Of a stretch of 64,000 bases of DNA, positions 50,273 through 58,636 are shown in pieces. The notes under the pieces are model-generated. The model did no database searches, was not told where the DNA came from, and worked only from the letters and a program-made list of their open reading frames with translations. The DNA comes from Labilithrix sp. (GTDB lineage: Bacteria > Myxococcota_A > Polyangia > Polyangiales > Polyangiaceae). Each line of letters starts with the position of its first letter. Position 1 is the first letter of the stretch. The position numbers and the translations under genes were made by a program. The DNA is taken from positions 1-64,000 of the forward strand of contig JAHBWE010000026.1 of assembly GCA_019637155.1 (NCBI GenBank), given 5' to 3'.

Positions 50273-51715
50273 TCAGTGCTGATGAGCGGCCGGCGGTGCG
50301 ACGGTCGCCTTGGGGTCATGCGTTTCGGGCGCGGCGGCGCCGCCGAGGCGGCGGCCGACGGCGCGTTCGAGATCGCTCCGCGCGATCCAGTAGTCACGCA
50401 GCGCTTCGATGTATTCGCGATAGGCCTCGTATTCGTTCTGCTTGGCTTGGATCAGCTGGTAGACGCCGAGCAGCATGGCGTCGTACTGCTCCTGCGAGAA
50501 CCGAACGATGTTCTCGCGCAGCGGCACGATCGTCTTGCCGTATTCCTCGACGACGCCGCGCGCGGTCACCACGCGTGCGCTTGCGGACCGGACGTCGGCG
50601 CGGACGTCGATCGCGAGCGCCTGGAGCTCGTTCTCCGCCTGGCGTTTGTGAGCCTCGAGCTTCGCGATCTGCGCCTGCCGCTGATCGAAGAGCGGGATCT
50701 CGAGCGCGACGCTCGGGCCGAAGGAGAAGCGGCGACGCGGGATGCCGATGTCGGGGTCGGGCCGCAGGCGACCGGCCTCGACCGCGACGTTCACGGTGCC
50801 GGTCCAGCGCGTCGTCTTCGCGAGCGAGAGCGCGTAGCCCATCGCCTGCACGTTCCGGCGCGCGGCGCCGACGTCGAGCCGATGCTCGATGGCGACGGCT
50901 TCCAGCCGTTCGAGCGAGACCTCCTCACGCGGGAGCTCCGGGAGCCGCGTCGCTGTCTTCCAGCGCGTGCGCGGGCCCCACGTCCCCATCAGCTTGTTCA
51001 GCTTCTCGCGCGCGACGATCGCCTCTCCGTCGGCACGTTTCCGTTCCAGTGCAGACTGCGCAGAGAGCGCAAGCTCCGTATTGAGGTTCAGATCGCTCAT
51101 GTTGCCGGCTTCGTGCTGTCGGCGCGCCAGCTCGGCCGAGGTCTTCGACGCGTCGTCGACGAGCCGTCGCATCGCGGCCACCTGCTCGGCCGCCTGCGCG
51201 GCGTAAAACGCCTCCCGAACCTGCGCGGCGATCTCGAGGACGTGGTCACCTACGTCGAGCTTCACGGCCTCGAGCTCTGTCGCCGCGACGCGCTTACGGA
51301 GCGGCATCGTCAGCAGATCGAGGAAATCCTGCTCGACGGTGACGAACAGGTTCGGAGCGATGTGCTCCTGCTCCCAGGCCGTCCGGCCGATCGAGAAGAC
51401 CGGGTTCTTGAGAAGGCCCGCTTGCACGAGATCCGCCTGGCTGATCGCTAGCTCCTCCAACCGCGCTCGTAGCGCGGGACTGCCGAGGAGCGCGACCTGG
51501 ACCGCAGCGTCGGCGGTGAGATCGCGGTCGAGCAGGCTGTCGATCGCCTGCTCGGCCTGCTTGTCGTCGCCGCCCGCCTGGCTCCAGTGGACCTTGTGCC
51601 CCGAGCGGCTCTCCACATCGCGGGCGACGTCTTTGAAGGGGGTCTGCGGCGACGTCGAAGCGCAGCCGACGAGGAGGAGAGCGGCGCCGATGGCGCTCAG
51701 GGTTCGGAGCTTCAT
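50273..51715 (-). CDS. TolC-family outer membrane lipoprotein
   Basis: A 480-residue outer membrane efflux protein with lipobox LLVGC (Cys18) and OEP-type coiled coils (YAAQAAEQVAAMRRLVDDAS; KLEAHKRQAENELQALAID). The N-terminal third carries HKVHWSQAGGDDKQAEQAID. Second gene of the copper oxidase operon, seven bases after the metal-binding lipoprotein gene. No RND pump is adjacent, so it may serve as an outer membrane copper protein or share a pump. Confidence 0.85.
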   Translation of the reverse strand: MKLRTLSAIGAALLLVGCASTSPQTPFKDVARDVESRSGHKVHWSQAGGDDKQAEQAIDSLLDRDLTADAAVQVALLGSPALRARLEELAISQADLVQAGLLKNPVFSIGRTAWEQEHIAPNLFVTVEQDFLDLLTMPLRKRVAATELEAVKLDVGDHVLEIAAQVREAFYAAQAAEQVAAMRRLVDDASKTSAELARRQHEAGNMSDLNLNTELALSAQSALERKRADGEAIVAREKLNKLMGTWGPRTRWKTATRLPELPREEVSLERLEAVAIEHRLDVGAARRNVQAMGYALSLAKTTRWTGTVNVAVEAGRLRPDPDIGIPRRRFSFGPSVALEIPLFDQRQAQIAKLEAHKRQAENELQALAIDVRADVRSASARVVTARGVVEEYGKTIVPLRENIVRFSQEQYDAMLLGVYQLIQAKQNEYEAYREYIEALRDYWIARSDLERAVGRRLGGAAAPETHDPKATVAPPAAHQH

Positions 51716-51722
51716 CGCGGCC

Positions 51723-52055
51723 TCACTTCTTCGGGACGAGCTTCATGTTGCACTTCGGGCACGTCTGGCCGGGCTCCGTCGAAGTGACCTCCGGATGCAT
51801 TGGGCAGACGTAGACGGCGCCAGCGTCGGCGGCGGTCGCTGGCCCGGACGTGTGGCCCGCATGACCGTGGTGACCGGCGTGGGGATCCGATGCCGGGGGC
51901 GGCGCGGTCGATGTCGATGGGGCCGCGTGGGCGACGCCTTCCGGCGCGTTCGGGTTGGACGGATCGCTCATGGAGGTGGAGACGGGTGCCGGCGCGGGCG
52001 AGCACGCGACGAGCGCGGCCGCAGCGAGCGTGGCGATGAGAAAACGATGGTTCAT
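51723..52055 (-). CDS. Lipoprotein with heavy-metal-binding domain
   Basis: A 110-residue lipoprotein (signal MNHRFLIATLAAAALVAC). A Pro/Ser/Ala linker with DPHAGHHGHAGH is followed by a heavy-metal-binding domain VYVCPMHPEVTSTEPGQTCP, KCNMKL. First gene of the multicopper oxidase operon. A promoter-like element of the six-copy set (-35 52113-52107, -10 52091-52085) ends about 30 bases before the ATG. Confidence 0.85.
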   Translation of the reverse strand: MNHRFLIATLAAAALVACSPAPAPVSTSMSDPSNPNAPEGVAHAAPSTSTAPPPASDPHAGHHGHAGHTSGPATAADAGAVYVCPMHPEVTSTEPGQTCPKCNMKLVPKK

Positions 52056-52084
52056 GGGGCTCTCGATCGTTGAGGGTCCGTCGT

Positions 52085-52113
52085 GCAGACGCGGACGGCC
52101 GCCGTTCATTACA
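52085..52113 (-). promoter_or_regulatory. Promoter-like element TGTAATG-N15-CGTCTGC
   Basis: On the minus strand TGTAATG (52113-52107) and CGTCTGC (52091-52085) are 15 bases apart, ahead of the copper-oxidase operon. Spacing and -10 box (CGTC) are typical of ECF sigma promoters. One of six identical arrangements in the window. Confidence 0.75.
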
Positions 52114-52164
52114 GCGACCGCGAAAGGAGCTGGGACGATTCGCACACGCGATCGAGAGGCCACA

Positions 52165-52181
52165 GTGACAGCGCCGGTCAC
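52165..52181. promoter_or_regulatory. 17-bp dyad GTRACNNNGCCGGTYAC, copy D
   Basis: GTGACAGCGCCGGTCAC lies midway between the two divergent promoter-like elements at 52085-52113 and 52209-52237, so it could affect both transcripts. Confidence 0.65.
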
Positions 52182-52208
52182 ACTCGTGCGGCGACCCAGG
52201 CGGCGACG

Positions 52209-52237
52209 TGTAATCGCCGCGCCCGTGCCGCGTCTTC
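52209..52237 (+). promoter_or_regulatory. Promoter-like element TGTAATC-N15-CGTCTTC
   Basis: TGTAATC (52209-52215) and CGTCTTC (52231-52237) with a 15-base spacer, ahead of the lipoprotein gene starting at 52265. Confidence 0.75.
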
Positions 52238-52264
52238 CCTCCGCCAATACGGCAGGAGGAAGTC

Positions 52265-52648
52265 ATGGATCTGTTCAAGAGTGCGATCGCTACGCTCGTG
52301 ATGCTCGGCGGTTGCGAGCGGTCGTCGCCGCCGCGGAGCGAGGCCGTCGCGGCGACGAGCGAGACCGTCGTCAAGCCGACGCAGTCGCTCGCGGCCGCGA
52401 GCCCGTCGGCCGCGACGCCTGCCGCTGCCACGAGCGAGACCGTCGTCAAGCCGACGAAGTCGCTCGCGGCCGCCAGGCCGTCGGCCGCGACGCCTGCCCC
52501 TAGCGCGAAGACCGTCTACGTCTGCCCGATGCATCCGGACGTGACGAGCGACGCTCCGGGCCTCTGCCCCAAGTGCAACATGAAGCTCGAGCCGAAGACC
52601 AAGAGCGTTCAGGTCGCTCCGCTGGAAGATGCGTCGCGTCGGCTGTAA
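52265..52648 (+). CDS. Metal-binding lipoprotein with duplicated linker
   Basis: A 127-residue protein with a short signal (FKSAIATLVMLGGC, lipobox Cys17). A repeated Ala/Ser/Thr-rich linker is followed by a heavy-metal-binding domain VYVCPMHPDVTSDAPGLCP, KCNMKLEPK. The domain closely resembles that of the divergent gene at 51723. Ribosome site AGGAGGAAG. Its TAA stop is part of the next promoter-like element, which drives the copper ATPase. Confidence 0.8.
   Translation: MDLFKSAIATLVMLGGCERSSPPRSEAVAATSETVVKPTQSLAAASPSAATPAAATSETVVKPTKSLAAARPSAATPAPSAKTVYVCPMHPDVTSDAPGLCPKCNMKLEPKTKSVQVAPLEDASRRL
52355..52502 (+). repeat. 75-bp in-frame tandem duplication
   Basis: The unit beginning ACGAGCGAGACCGTCGTC at 52355 recurs at 52430 with few changes, both inside the lipoprotein gene. 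Each copy encodes TSETVVKPT plus an Ala/Ser-rich stretch. It lengthens the linker between lipid anchor and metal-binding domain. Confidence 0.8.
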
Positions 52649-52672
52649 TGCAGAGGGGACCCCTGCGTCTGC
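52644..52672 (+). promoter_or_regulatory. Promoter-like element TGTAATG-N15-CGTCTGC
   Basis: TGTAATG (52644-52650) and CGTCTGC (52666-52672), spacer 15, ahead of the copper ATPase gene (start 52690). The TAA in the -35 box is also the stop codon of the lipoprotein gene. Confidence 0.75.
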
Positions 52673-52689
52673 ACAGCAGGAGATTCGTC

Positions 52690-55035
52690 ATGACTGCAAT
52701 GGCAACAACCCAACGAGCGACCGAGACCGCTACGGACGTCGATCTGACCACGGTGGAGCTCGCCGTCCTCGGGATGACGTGTGCGGCCTGCGTGCGCCGC
52801 GTCGAGAACGCGGTGAAGAAGGTCCCCGGCGTACACGACGCGCAGGTGAACCTCGTCACGAACCGCGCCACGGTGTCTTTCGCTTCCGGCACGGCTGACG
52901 TCGACGCGGTCGCGGCCGCGATCGAGAAGGCCGGTTATGAGCCCGTGCGCGGCGAGGCGGCCGCCGACGAGCGCGACGACGCTGCGACGGACGCTGCGAG
53001 CCAGCGCGCCGCGGCCGTCGAGGAAGCCGAGCAGCGCGAGCAGCACAGCATCCGTCGCGGCTTCATCACCGCGGCGGTGCTTACGGTCCCGCTCCTCGTC
53101 GTCGCCATGTCGCACGGGCTCATCCCTTGGACCGAGACCACGTACGGGCGCTGGCTGCAGTTCGCGCTCGCGACGCCCGTGGTGCTCGGGCCCGGCCGGC
53201 GCTTCTTTCACCTCGCGTGGGCCGCGCTCAAGCATCGCGCGGCCGACATGAACACGCTGATCGCGCTAGGCACGGCGGCGGCCTGGATCTACTCGACCGT
53301 CGCCCTCGTCGCGCCCGGGCTCTTCCCGCATGCGGCGCACGGGCGGGTCCCTCATCTGTACTTCGAGGCAGCAGCGGCGGTCCTCACGTTCGTTCTGCTC
53401 GGCAAGATGCTCGAGACGCGCGCTCGAAAGCGTCTCTCCGATGCCGTCCGCGGTCTCATCGCGCTGCAGCCGAAGACCGCGCGCGTGCTGCGAGGCGACA
53501 CGGAGGAAGACCTTCCCATCGCGTCGCTGAAGCGCGGCGACGTCGTCCTCGTCCGCCCGGGTGAGCGCATCCCCGTCGACGGCGAGGTGCTGCGTGGCGC
53601 GTCCGCGGTCGACGAGTCGATGTTGACGGGCGAAAGCATGCCGGTGGACAAGGCGGAGGGCGCGAAGGTCTACGCCGGCAGCATGAACCAGAGCGGCGCG
53701 CTCGGCCTCCGCGTCACGACGACCGGCCGCGGCAGCGCGCTTTCGCGGATCATCGAAGCGGTCGAGCAGGCCCAGGGCTCGAAGGCGCCGATCGCACGGC
53801 TCGCCGATCGAGTGAGCGCAGTCTTCGTTCCGATCGTGCTCGCGCTCGCACTCACCACGCTCGTCGTGTGGGTGTGGCTGGACCCCAGCGCCGACGGGAT
53901 CGCGACGGCGATCGAGCGTTTCGTCGCTGTCCTCGTCATCGCCTGCCCGTGCGCGCTCGGCCTCGCGACGCCCGCGGCGGTGGCGGTGGGCACGGGGCGC
54001 GGCGCGGAGCTCGGGATCCTGGTGAAGGGCGGCGCCGCGCTCGAAGCGGCATCGCGGATCGATCGCGTCCTCCTCGACAAGACGGGGACGTTGACGAATG
54101 GCAAGCCGGTGCTGACCACCGTCGTCGATCGCAGCGGCCTCGGCTCCGACGCCCTCCTCGCGCTGGTCGCGAGCGCCGAGCAGGGCAGCGAACATCCGGT
54201 CGCGCGCGCCGTCGTTGCGGGGGCGATGCAGAAGAGCATCGCGCTCCAAGAGACCGAAGGGTTCAGCAGCGCGGCCGGCCACGGCATCGAAGCCACGGTT
54301 GCCGGTCATCGCGTCCGGGTCGGAACCTCCGAATGGCTCCGTCGTGCGTCTGTTTCGACCGAAGCGCTGGAGCATGAAGCTCGCGAGCGCGCGGAGAAGG
54401 GCGAGACCCCATTCTTCGTTGCGGTGGACGGTGCGCTTGCCGGTTTGGTCGCCGTCGCGGACAGGCCGGCCGATACGGCGGCCCCGATGCTCGCCACGCT
54501 CAGGAAGATGAGCATCGGCGTCGCGATGATCAGCGGTGATCGCGCCGGCACCGCACGCGCGGTGGGCCGAGAGCTCGGGATCGACGACGTCTTCGCCGAG
54601 GTGAAGCCCGAGGACAAAGCCCGGATCGTGTTCGAGGAGCGCGGCAAGGGACGAACCGTCGCGATGGTCGGTGACGGCATCAACGACGCCCCCGCGCTCG
54701 CGGGCGCTCATGTCGGCGTCGCGGTCGGCTCCGGCGCAGACGTCGCGATCGCGGCCGCGGACATCGCGCTTCTCCGTGGCGGAATCGCCCGGCTGCCGCT
54801 CGCGCTCGACCTCGGCCGCACGACGATGCGGACGATCCGCCAGAACCTGTTCTGGGCCTTCGTCTACAATGTCGTCGGCATTCCGCTCGCGGCGGGTCTC
54901 CTCTACCCGTGGACGGGCTGGCAGCTCTCTCCCGTCATCGCGAGCGCGGCGATGTCTCTGTCCAGTGTGTCGGTGCTGACCAACTCCCTGCGCCTGCGGC
55001 GGTTCGGCCGGATTGACGACCGTGCCGCGGAGTGA
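52690..55035 (+). CDS. copA: Cu(I)-exporting P1B-1 ATPase
   Basis: A 781-residue copper ATPase. One N-terminal HMA domain has GMTCAAC (C31, C34). Eight membrane helices follow. The TM6 motif is IACPCALGLATPAAVAVG (CPC), with GESMPVDK in the actuator domain, phosphorylation DKTGTLTNG, nucleotide-domain SEHPVARAV and hinge GDGINDAPALA. The C-terminal helix has MSLSSVSVLTNSLRLRRF (M-S-S signature of P1B-1). It moves Cu(I) from cytoplasm to periplasm, where the oxidase can act. Start ATG 52690 follows GGAG. Confidence 0.95.
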   Translation: MTAMATTQRATETATDVDLTTVELAVLGMTCAACVRRVENAVKKVPGVHDAQVNLVTNRATVSFASGTADVDAVAAAIEKAGYEPVRGEAAADERDDAATDAASQRAAAVEEAEQREQHSIRRGFITAAVLTVPLLVVAMSHGLIPWTETTYGRWLQFALATPVVLGPGRRFFHLAWAALKHRAADMNTLIALGTAAAWIYSTVALVAPGLFPHAAHGRVPHLYFEAAAAVLTFVLLGKMLETRARKRLSDAVRGLIALQPKTARVLRGDTEEDLPIASLKRGDVVLVRPGERIPVDGEVLRGASAVDESMLTGESMPVDKAEGAKVYAGSMNQSGALGLRVTTTGRGSALSRIIEAVEQAQGSKAPIARLADRVSAVFVPIVLALALTTLVVWVWLDPSADGIATAIERFVAVLVIACPCALGLATPAAVAVGTGRGAELGILVKGGAALEAASRIDRVLLDKTGTLTNGKPVLTTVVDRSGLGSDALLALVASAEQGSEHPVARAVVAGAMQKSIALQETEGFSSAAGHGIEATVAGHRVRVGTSEWLRRASVSTEALEHEARERAEKGETPFFVAVDGALAGLVAVADRPADTAAPMLATLRKMSIGVAMISGDRAGTARAVGRELGIDDVFAEVKPEDKARIVFEERGKGRTVAMVGDGINDAPALAGAHVGVAVGSGADVAIAAADIALLRGGIARLPLALDLGRTTMRTIRQNLFWAFVYNVVGIPLAAGLLYPWTGWQLSPVIASAAMSLSSVSVLTNSLRLRRFGRIDDRAAE

Positions 55036-55048
55036 CCAGACTGGCGGC

Positions 55049-55633
55049 ATGGAAGAGAGCGCCCTTCGTCCGCGCGACGCCGAGATCGCGAACGTCCTCG
55101 TCGCCAATCATCGCGAGTTTCTGGGGTACCTGGAGCGACGTCTCGGACGACGAGACGTCGCCGAGGACATTTTGCAGAACGCGTTCGCGCGCGGCCTCGA
55201 GAAGCTCGAGACGCTGCGGGACGACGAAGCGGTCGTCCCGTGGTTCTACCGCACGCTCCGGAACGCGGCCGTCGACTACTTCCGCCGCACGAAGACGGCC
55301 GATGGTGCGCTCTCACGTTTCGCGGCGGAGCTCGAGGAAGCCGAGGAGCCGAACGAGACGATGCGAGCCGAGGTCTGCCAGTGCGTGACGCGTCTCGCGT
55401 CGACGCTGAAGCCCGAGTACGCGGACGCGCTCCAGCGCGTCGAGGTGGAGGGCGCGTCGATGAAGGAGTTCGCGCAGCAAGCCGGCATCTCGGCGGGCAA
55501 CGCTGCCGTCCGCGTGTTCCGCGCGCGCGAGGCGCTCCGGAAGCAGGTCGCTGCATCTTGCGGCACGTGCGCTACGCACGGCTGTGTCGCGTGCACGTGC
55601 GCGACGGACAAGGGCGGATGCGGCTCGGTGTAA
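55049..55633 (+). CDS. corE: CorE-like copper-responsive ECF sigma factor
   Basis: A 194-residue ECF sigma factor. Region 2 is FLGYLERRLGRRDVAEDILQ and WFYRTLRNAAVDYFRRTK; region 4 is GASMKEFAQQAGISAGNAAV. The C-terminal tail SCGTCATHGCVACTCATDKG plus a final GCG holds six Cys, including a C-x-C, and one His. This tail is the hallmark of the ECF44/CorE group of Myxococcus xanthus, where it binds copper and controls the sigma factor without an anti-sigma partner. It lies 14 bases after copA. Start ATG 55049; an in-frame earlier start exists inside copA. It probably reads the six promoter-like elements. Confidence 0.9.
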   Translation: MEESALRPRDAEIANVLVANHREFLGYLERRLGRRDVAEDILQNAFARGLEKLETLRDDEAVVPWFYRTLRNAAVDYFRRTKTADGALSRFAAELEEAEEPNETMRAEVCQCVTRLASTLKPEYADALQRVEVEGASMKEFAQQAGISAGNAAVRVFRAREALRKQVAASCGTCATHGCVACTCATDKGGCGSV

Positions 55634-55657
55634 TCGTTTCGGCCGCCGCGCGTCTTC
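55629..55657 (+). promoter_or_regulatory. Promoter-like element TGTAATC-N15-CGTCTTC
   Basis: TGTAATC (55629-55635) and CGTCTTC (55651-55657), spacer 15, ahead of the HMA chaperone gene at 55698. The TAA of the -35 box is the stop codon of the ECF sigma gene. Confidence 0.75.
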
Positions 55658-55697
55658 AGGATGCGGGCAGAGAGCTCGCCACAAAAAGGAAATTGCC

Positions 55698-55913
55698 ATG
55701 ACCACGAAGTCCACCGTTCTCGATGTCGAAGGAATGACCTGCTCTGCGTGCGTCCGCCACGTCGAGCAAGCACTGCGCGGCGTCGACGGGGTCGAGAAGC
55801 TCGATGTGAAGATCGGAAAGGTCCGCGTCGATCACGACGAGACGAAGGCGACGCCGCAGCAGCTCATCGAGGCGATCGCCGAGGCGGGGTACGAACCACG
55901 AATCACGTCCTAG
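55698..55913 (+). CDS. copZ: HMA-domain copper chaperone
   Basis: A 71-residue single HMA domain with EGMTCSACVRHVEQAL (C15, C18), a CopZ-type cytosolic Cu(I) chaperone that would deliver copper to CopA. The ATG follows AAAAAGGA. Nearly identical to the minus-strand HMA gene at 62554-62769, evidence of recent duplication. Preceded by its own promoter-like element. Confidence 0.92.
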   Translation: MTTKSTVLDVEGMTCSACVRHVEQALRGVDGVEKLDVKIGKVRVDHDETKATPQQLIEAIAEAGYEPRITS

Positions 55914-55924
55914 CGAGCATCGAG

Positions 55925-56977
55925 ATGGCGCAGAGGACGACGAAGCCAAAGAAGCGGGGCGCGATGCCGCCAACGAAGAAGCGAGCAGCAGCGGCTGGCT
56001 CGTATGCGGACCTGTCTGACATCATGGGGCCCCCGACGATGTCGCGGCTGAGTCATCGTGCAAACTATGACGTCCATACCGTCCGCGAAAAGCCGCTGGT
56101 TCTGTATGAGGACCATCGCTCTCTCTTCTTCGTCCTCTGGTACGCGCTCCACGCCGCAAAGGTGATCGAACGAGCCCCGCTTCTCATCTACTTCGACGGG
56201 CACGACGACGCGAAACCGGTGAGTGGCAAGGCGCTCGCGCGACTGCGCGAGCTGCGCGCCGGTGCACCGACGGCACGCGAAGTGTTCGACTTCGTCGAGT
56301 GGGAGCTCTCGCCGCTGGACGACGACTGGCTTCTCGCCGCGATGGAGCTTGGCCTCGTCGGCGATGCGATCTGCGTCGGGGCATCGTGCACCCCGAACCT
56401 CGACTCGCATGCCGACCTCGACCCCGAAGCCGTCGAGAGCGCACGCCGCATGCGAGAGCTGTTCTCCGGTGCAAAGGGCAAGGATGAGCCGCATCGGGTG
56501 CTTCCGGGTCGCGGCGAGGAACTTTGCGCGAGATACGAGGACCACGGCGGCGACTCCCATCGCATCTGGCTGCTGCCGCACCTCTGGAAGGCATTGGCCA
56601 CGAGGGGGGCGCTCGAAGATGCCGTTCGCGCGAGCTACTTCGGGAGTCTCTGGGATGCGCTCGACTGGGATCCGAGCAGTGGCTGGTTCAAAGGAACGAC
56701 GGGGCTCACTCCGATTGTGCTCGACGTCGATCTGGATTGCTTCGCCATTTCGGCCGAGGGCGGGACCTTCGCTTGGCCACCACGTTTCTTCAAGCGTTTC
56801 ACCGAGCGATCGGACTCGGGACAGACCGCGCTCGACTTCCTCGCCGGCCTCGAACATCGCGTCGCGTTTCGCACGGTCGCTCGCGAGAGTCCGTATTGCG
56901 GTGGGACCGCGGACTCCGAGAACATTCTCGCCTCACTCGACCACGTACTTTGGAACGGTGAGCTGCTCGATCTCTAG
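55925..56977 (+). CDS. UPF0489-family protein
   Basis: A 350-residue protein. VLYEDHRSLFFVLWYALHA, LLIYFDGHDD and IVLDVDLDCFAIS match UPF0489 (relatives of human C5orf22), an arginase/deacetylase-like fold in which D-x-H-x-D and D-V-D-L-D residues would bind metal. It starts 11 bases after copZ, but nothing about it suggests copper handling. Its stop abuts the convergent DUF4365 gene. Confidence 0.75.
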   Translation: MAQRTTKPKKRGAMPPTKKRAAAAGSYADLSDIMGPPTMSRLSHRANYDVHTVREKPLVLYEDHRSLFFVLWYALHAAKVIERAPLLIYFDGHDDAKPVSGKALARLRELRAGAPTAREVFDFVEWELSPLDDDWLLAAMELGLVGDAICVGASCTPNLDSHADLDPEAVESARRMRELFSGAKGKDEPHRVLPGRGEELCARYEDHGGDSHRIWLLPHLWKALATRGALEDAVRASYFGSLWDALDWDPSSGWFKGTTGLTPIVLDVDLDCFAISAEGGTFAWPPRFFKRFTERSDSGQTALDFLAGLEHRVAFRTVARESPYCGGTADSENILASLDHVLWNGELLDL

Positions 56978-58594
56978 TTATCTCCGGCCGTCCGCGGCCC
57001 GATGCTTCTCGACCCAGAAGCGAGACTTCGGCGTGCCTTCCGCGCGAATCGTGACGGTGCCGTCGGGGCGCTTCGTGATTTTGCATCGCGCCTTCGTGAG
57101 CCCAGCGCGCGCTGCGGGAACGGCTACGTCGAGCCCGAGCATGCGGCATCTCCAGAGCCCATCGGGCAGGTCCACCCAGAAGTCCGTTGGGCGGCCCTTC
57201 GCTTTCGCGAACGACGCCGTGTAATCGCTCCATTCTGATGCGGACCCCGAGAAGAGTCCGCGGGGTGCGGCCTTGTCGTGGCTGTCGCCGGTGAGGAGGT
57301 CGTAGAGCGTGTCGACATTCTCGAGCGCAGTCGAGAGGTCGCTCGCCGGAAGGACGGGCCTCAGGGCCAGGAGTCGACACACTTCGCGCGCGCGCCACAG
57401 CTGCTCCAGCAGGGCGGCGTAGGCGTCTGGTGCCGTGCCGGTCGCAGCAATGGGGCCGCCCCAAGGAAGCTCGAAGTCCTCGCTCCCTGCGGGATGGAGA
57501 ATGAGGCGGAACTGGTACGGCCGTCCGACCTTCGTGAAACGGTACATGCGGTCGAAGTGCGGAAGCGCGTCGATCGGACGGCCGAGCCATCGGTCATCGA
57601 GCGTCTGTTGAATGTCGATCTTCGCGCTCGCGGTAAGGCTCTCCTTTGGTGGGAGGAACGTCAGCGTCACCTTCGCGTCGAACGGCGCGTTCGCATATCG
57701 CGCCACAATCCGCATCTCGTCCACTCCGGCGGTAACGGTCGCGGGCACATTGACCAGACCGGTGACGAGGCCGTCGCGTTCGATCTCGATCGTCGCCGTG
57801 CACTCTTCGAAGGTCGCGAGCTGGACGCTCGTGATCATGTGTTGAAGGCGCGTGAAGATGGGAGCGTCACGAAACGACAGCTCGCCCCGCTCGATCGGTA
57901 CGACGTACCCGCGGCGGAGCGCAGTGCGACGCTCTTCGTCGAGCCCCGAGAACCGGATACCGAACGTGACATCTTCCTTCGGTTCGAGCTCGTAGGTCGT
58001 GCCCTTCTCCGTCGCTGTTGCGCTGACGATGAAGCGGCGATCGAGCTTTTGCAGGGCCTCGCTCCGTCGTCGAAGCACCATGTCGGGGGCGGCGCGCGCG
58101 GCGAGCACATATTCGTTGGCGTCGACAACGGCGCTCCGTAGCCGCGTGTGATCTGCGACGCGGTTATGGAGCGGCACCTTCACGGTCACCGTTTGTTGGT
58201 CCGCCCACTCCTCGTCGACGAGCGCCTCGTCCGCGTATCGTTGGAGGAAGAGAAAGTACGCCTTCTCACTCGACACGTCCGCGACGACGAGGAGAACGGG
58301 CAGCGGCTCGGCAGTGAGATACGTCCCTAGGTTCTTCGTGGGAAACGGGAAGTGGATGCAAGAATCGACGATGTTCGGCTTTTCGATCCCCTTCAGTTGG
58401 ACGCCGAAGCGAATGCCCGTGAGGTAGACAGCCTCGACGGCGTCGACGTAGTAGTCGAGCCCGTAATCGTCACCGGCCGCGCCGCGAGCCCACGAATGCG
58501 GCAGCTCACGCGCAAGCAGGGCCTGCGCGGCGCGATCGATCGAATGCGCGTGCGCGACGCGCACCGTCGGGAGCTTGGCCGATCCGCGAAACAA
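56978..58594 (-). CDS. DUF4365-domain protein
   Basis: A 538-residue protein. The N-terminal 150 residues contain GDDYGLDYYVDAVEAV and FGVQLKGIEKP, the D-x-G-x-D...Q-L-K core of DUF4365, a PD-(D/E)XK-related nuclease fold. The remaining 390 residues are mainly beta-rich with no known domain. It is tail to tail with the UPF0489 gene with no intervening base. The pair appears to be a cargo insertion inside the copper island. Nuclease or restriction-like activity is inferred from fold only. Confidence 0.7.
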   Translation of the reverse strand: MFRGSAKLPTVRVAHAHSIDRAAQALLARELPHSWARGAAGDDYGLDYYVDAVEAVYLTGIRFGVQLKGIEKPNIVDSCIHFPFPTKNLGTYLTAEPLPVLLVVADVSSEKAYFLFLQRYADEALVDEEWADQQTVTVKVPLHNRVADHTRLRSAVVDANEYVLAARAAPDMVLRRRSEALQKLDRRFIVSATATEKGTTYELEPKEDVTFGIRFSGLDEERRTALRRGYVVPIERGELSFRDAPIFTRLQHMITSVQLATFEECTATIEIERDGLVTGLVNVPATVTAGVDEMRIVARYANAPFDAKVTLTFLPPKESLTASAKIDIQQTLDDRWLGRPIDALPHFDRMYRFTKVGRPYQFRLILHPAGSEDFELPWGGPIAATGTAPDAYAALLEQLWRAREVCRLLALRPVLPASDLSTALENVDTLYDLLTGDSHDKAAPRGLFSGSASEWSDYTASFAKAKGRPTDFWVDLPDGLWRCRMLGLDVAVPAARAGLTKARCKITKRPDGTVTIRAEGTPKSRFWVEKHRAADGRR

Positions 58595-58636
58595 TCCGAG
58601 CCATCGGACCCGAAGCCGCGCGACGGCACAAGGTCG

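Noticed and set aside
53266..55107. Minus-strand frame open for 613 codons
   Set aside because: It is fully antisense to copA, whose motifs are unambiguous.
57223..57250. A seventh TGTAATC element
   Set aside because: No CGTC box follows at 15 bases, and it lies inside the DUF4365 coding region.
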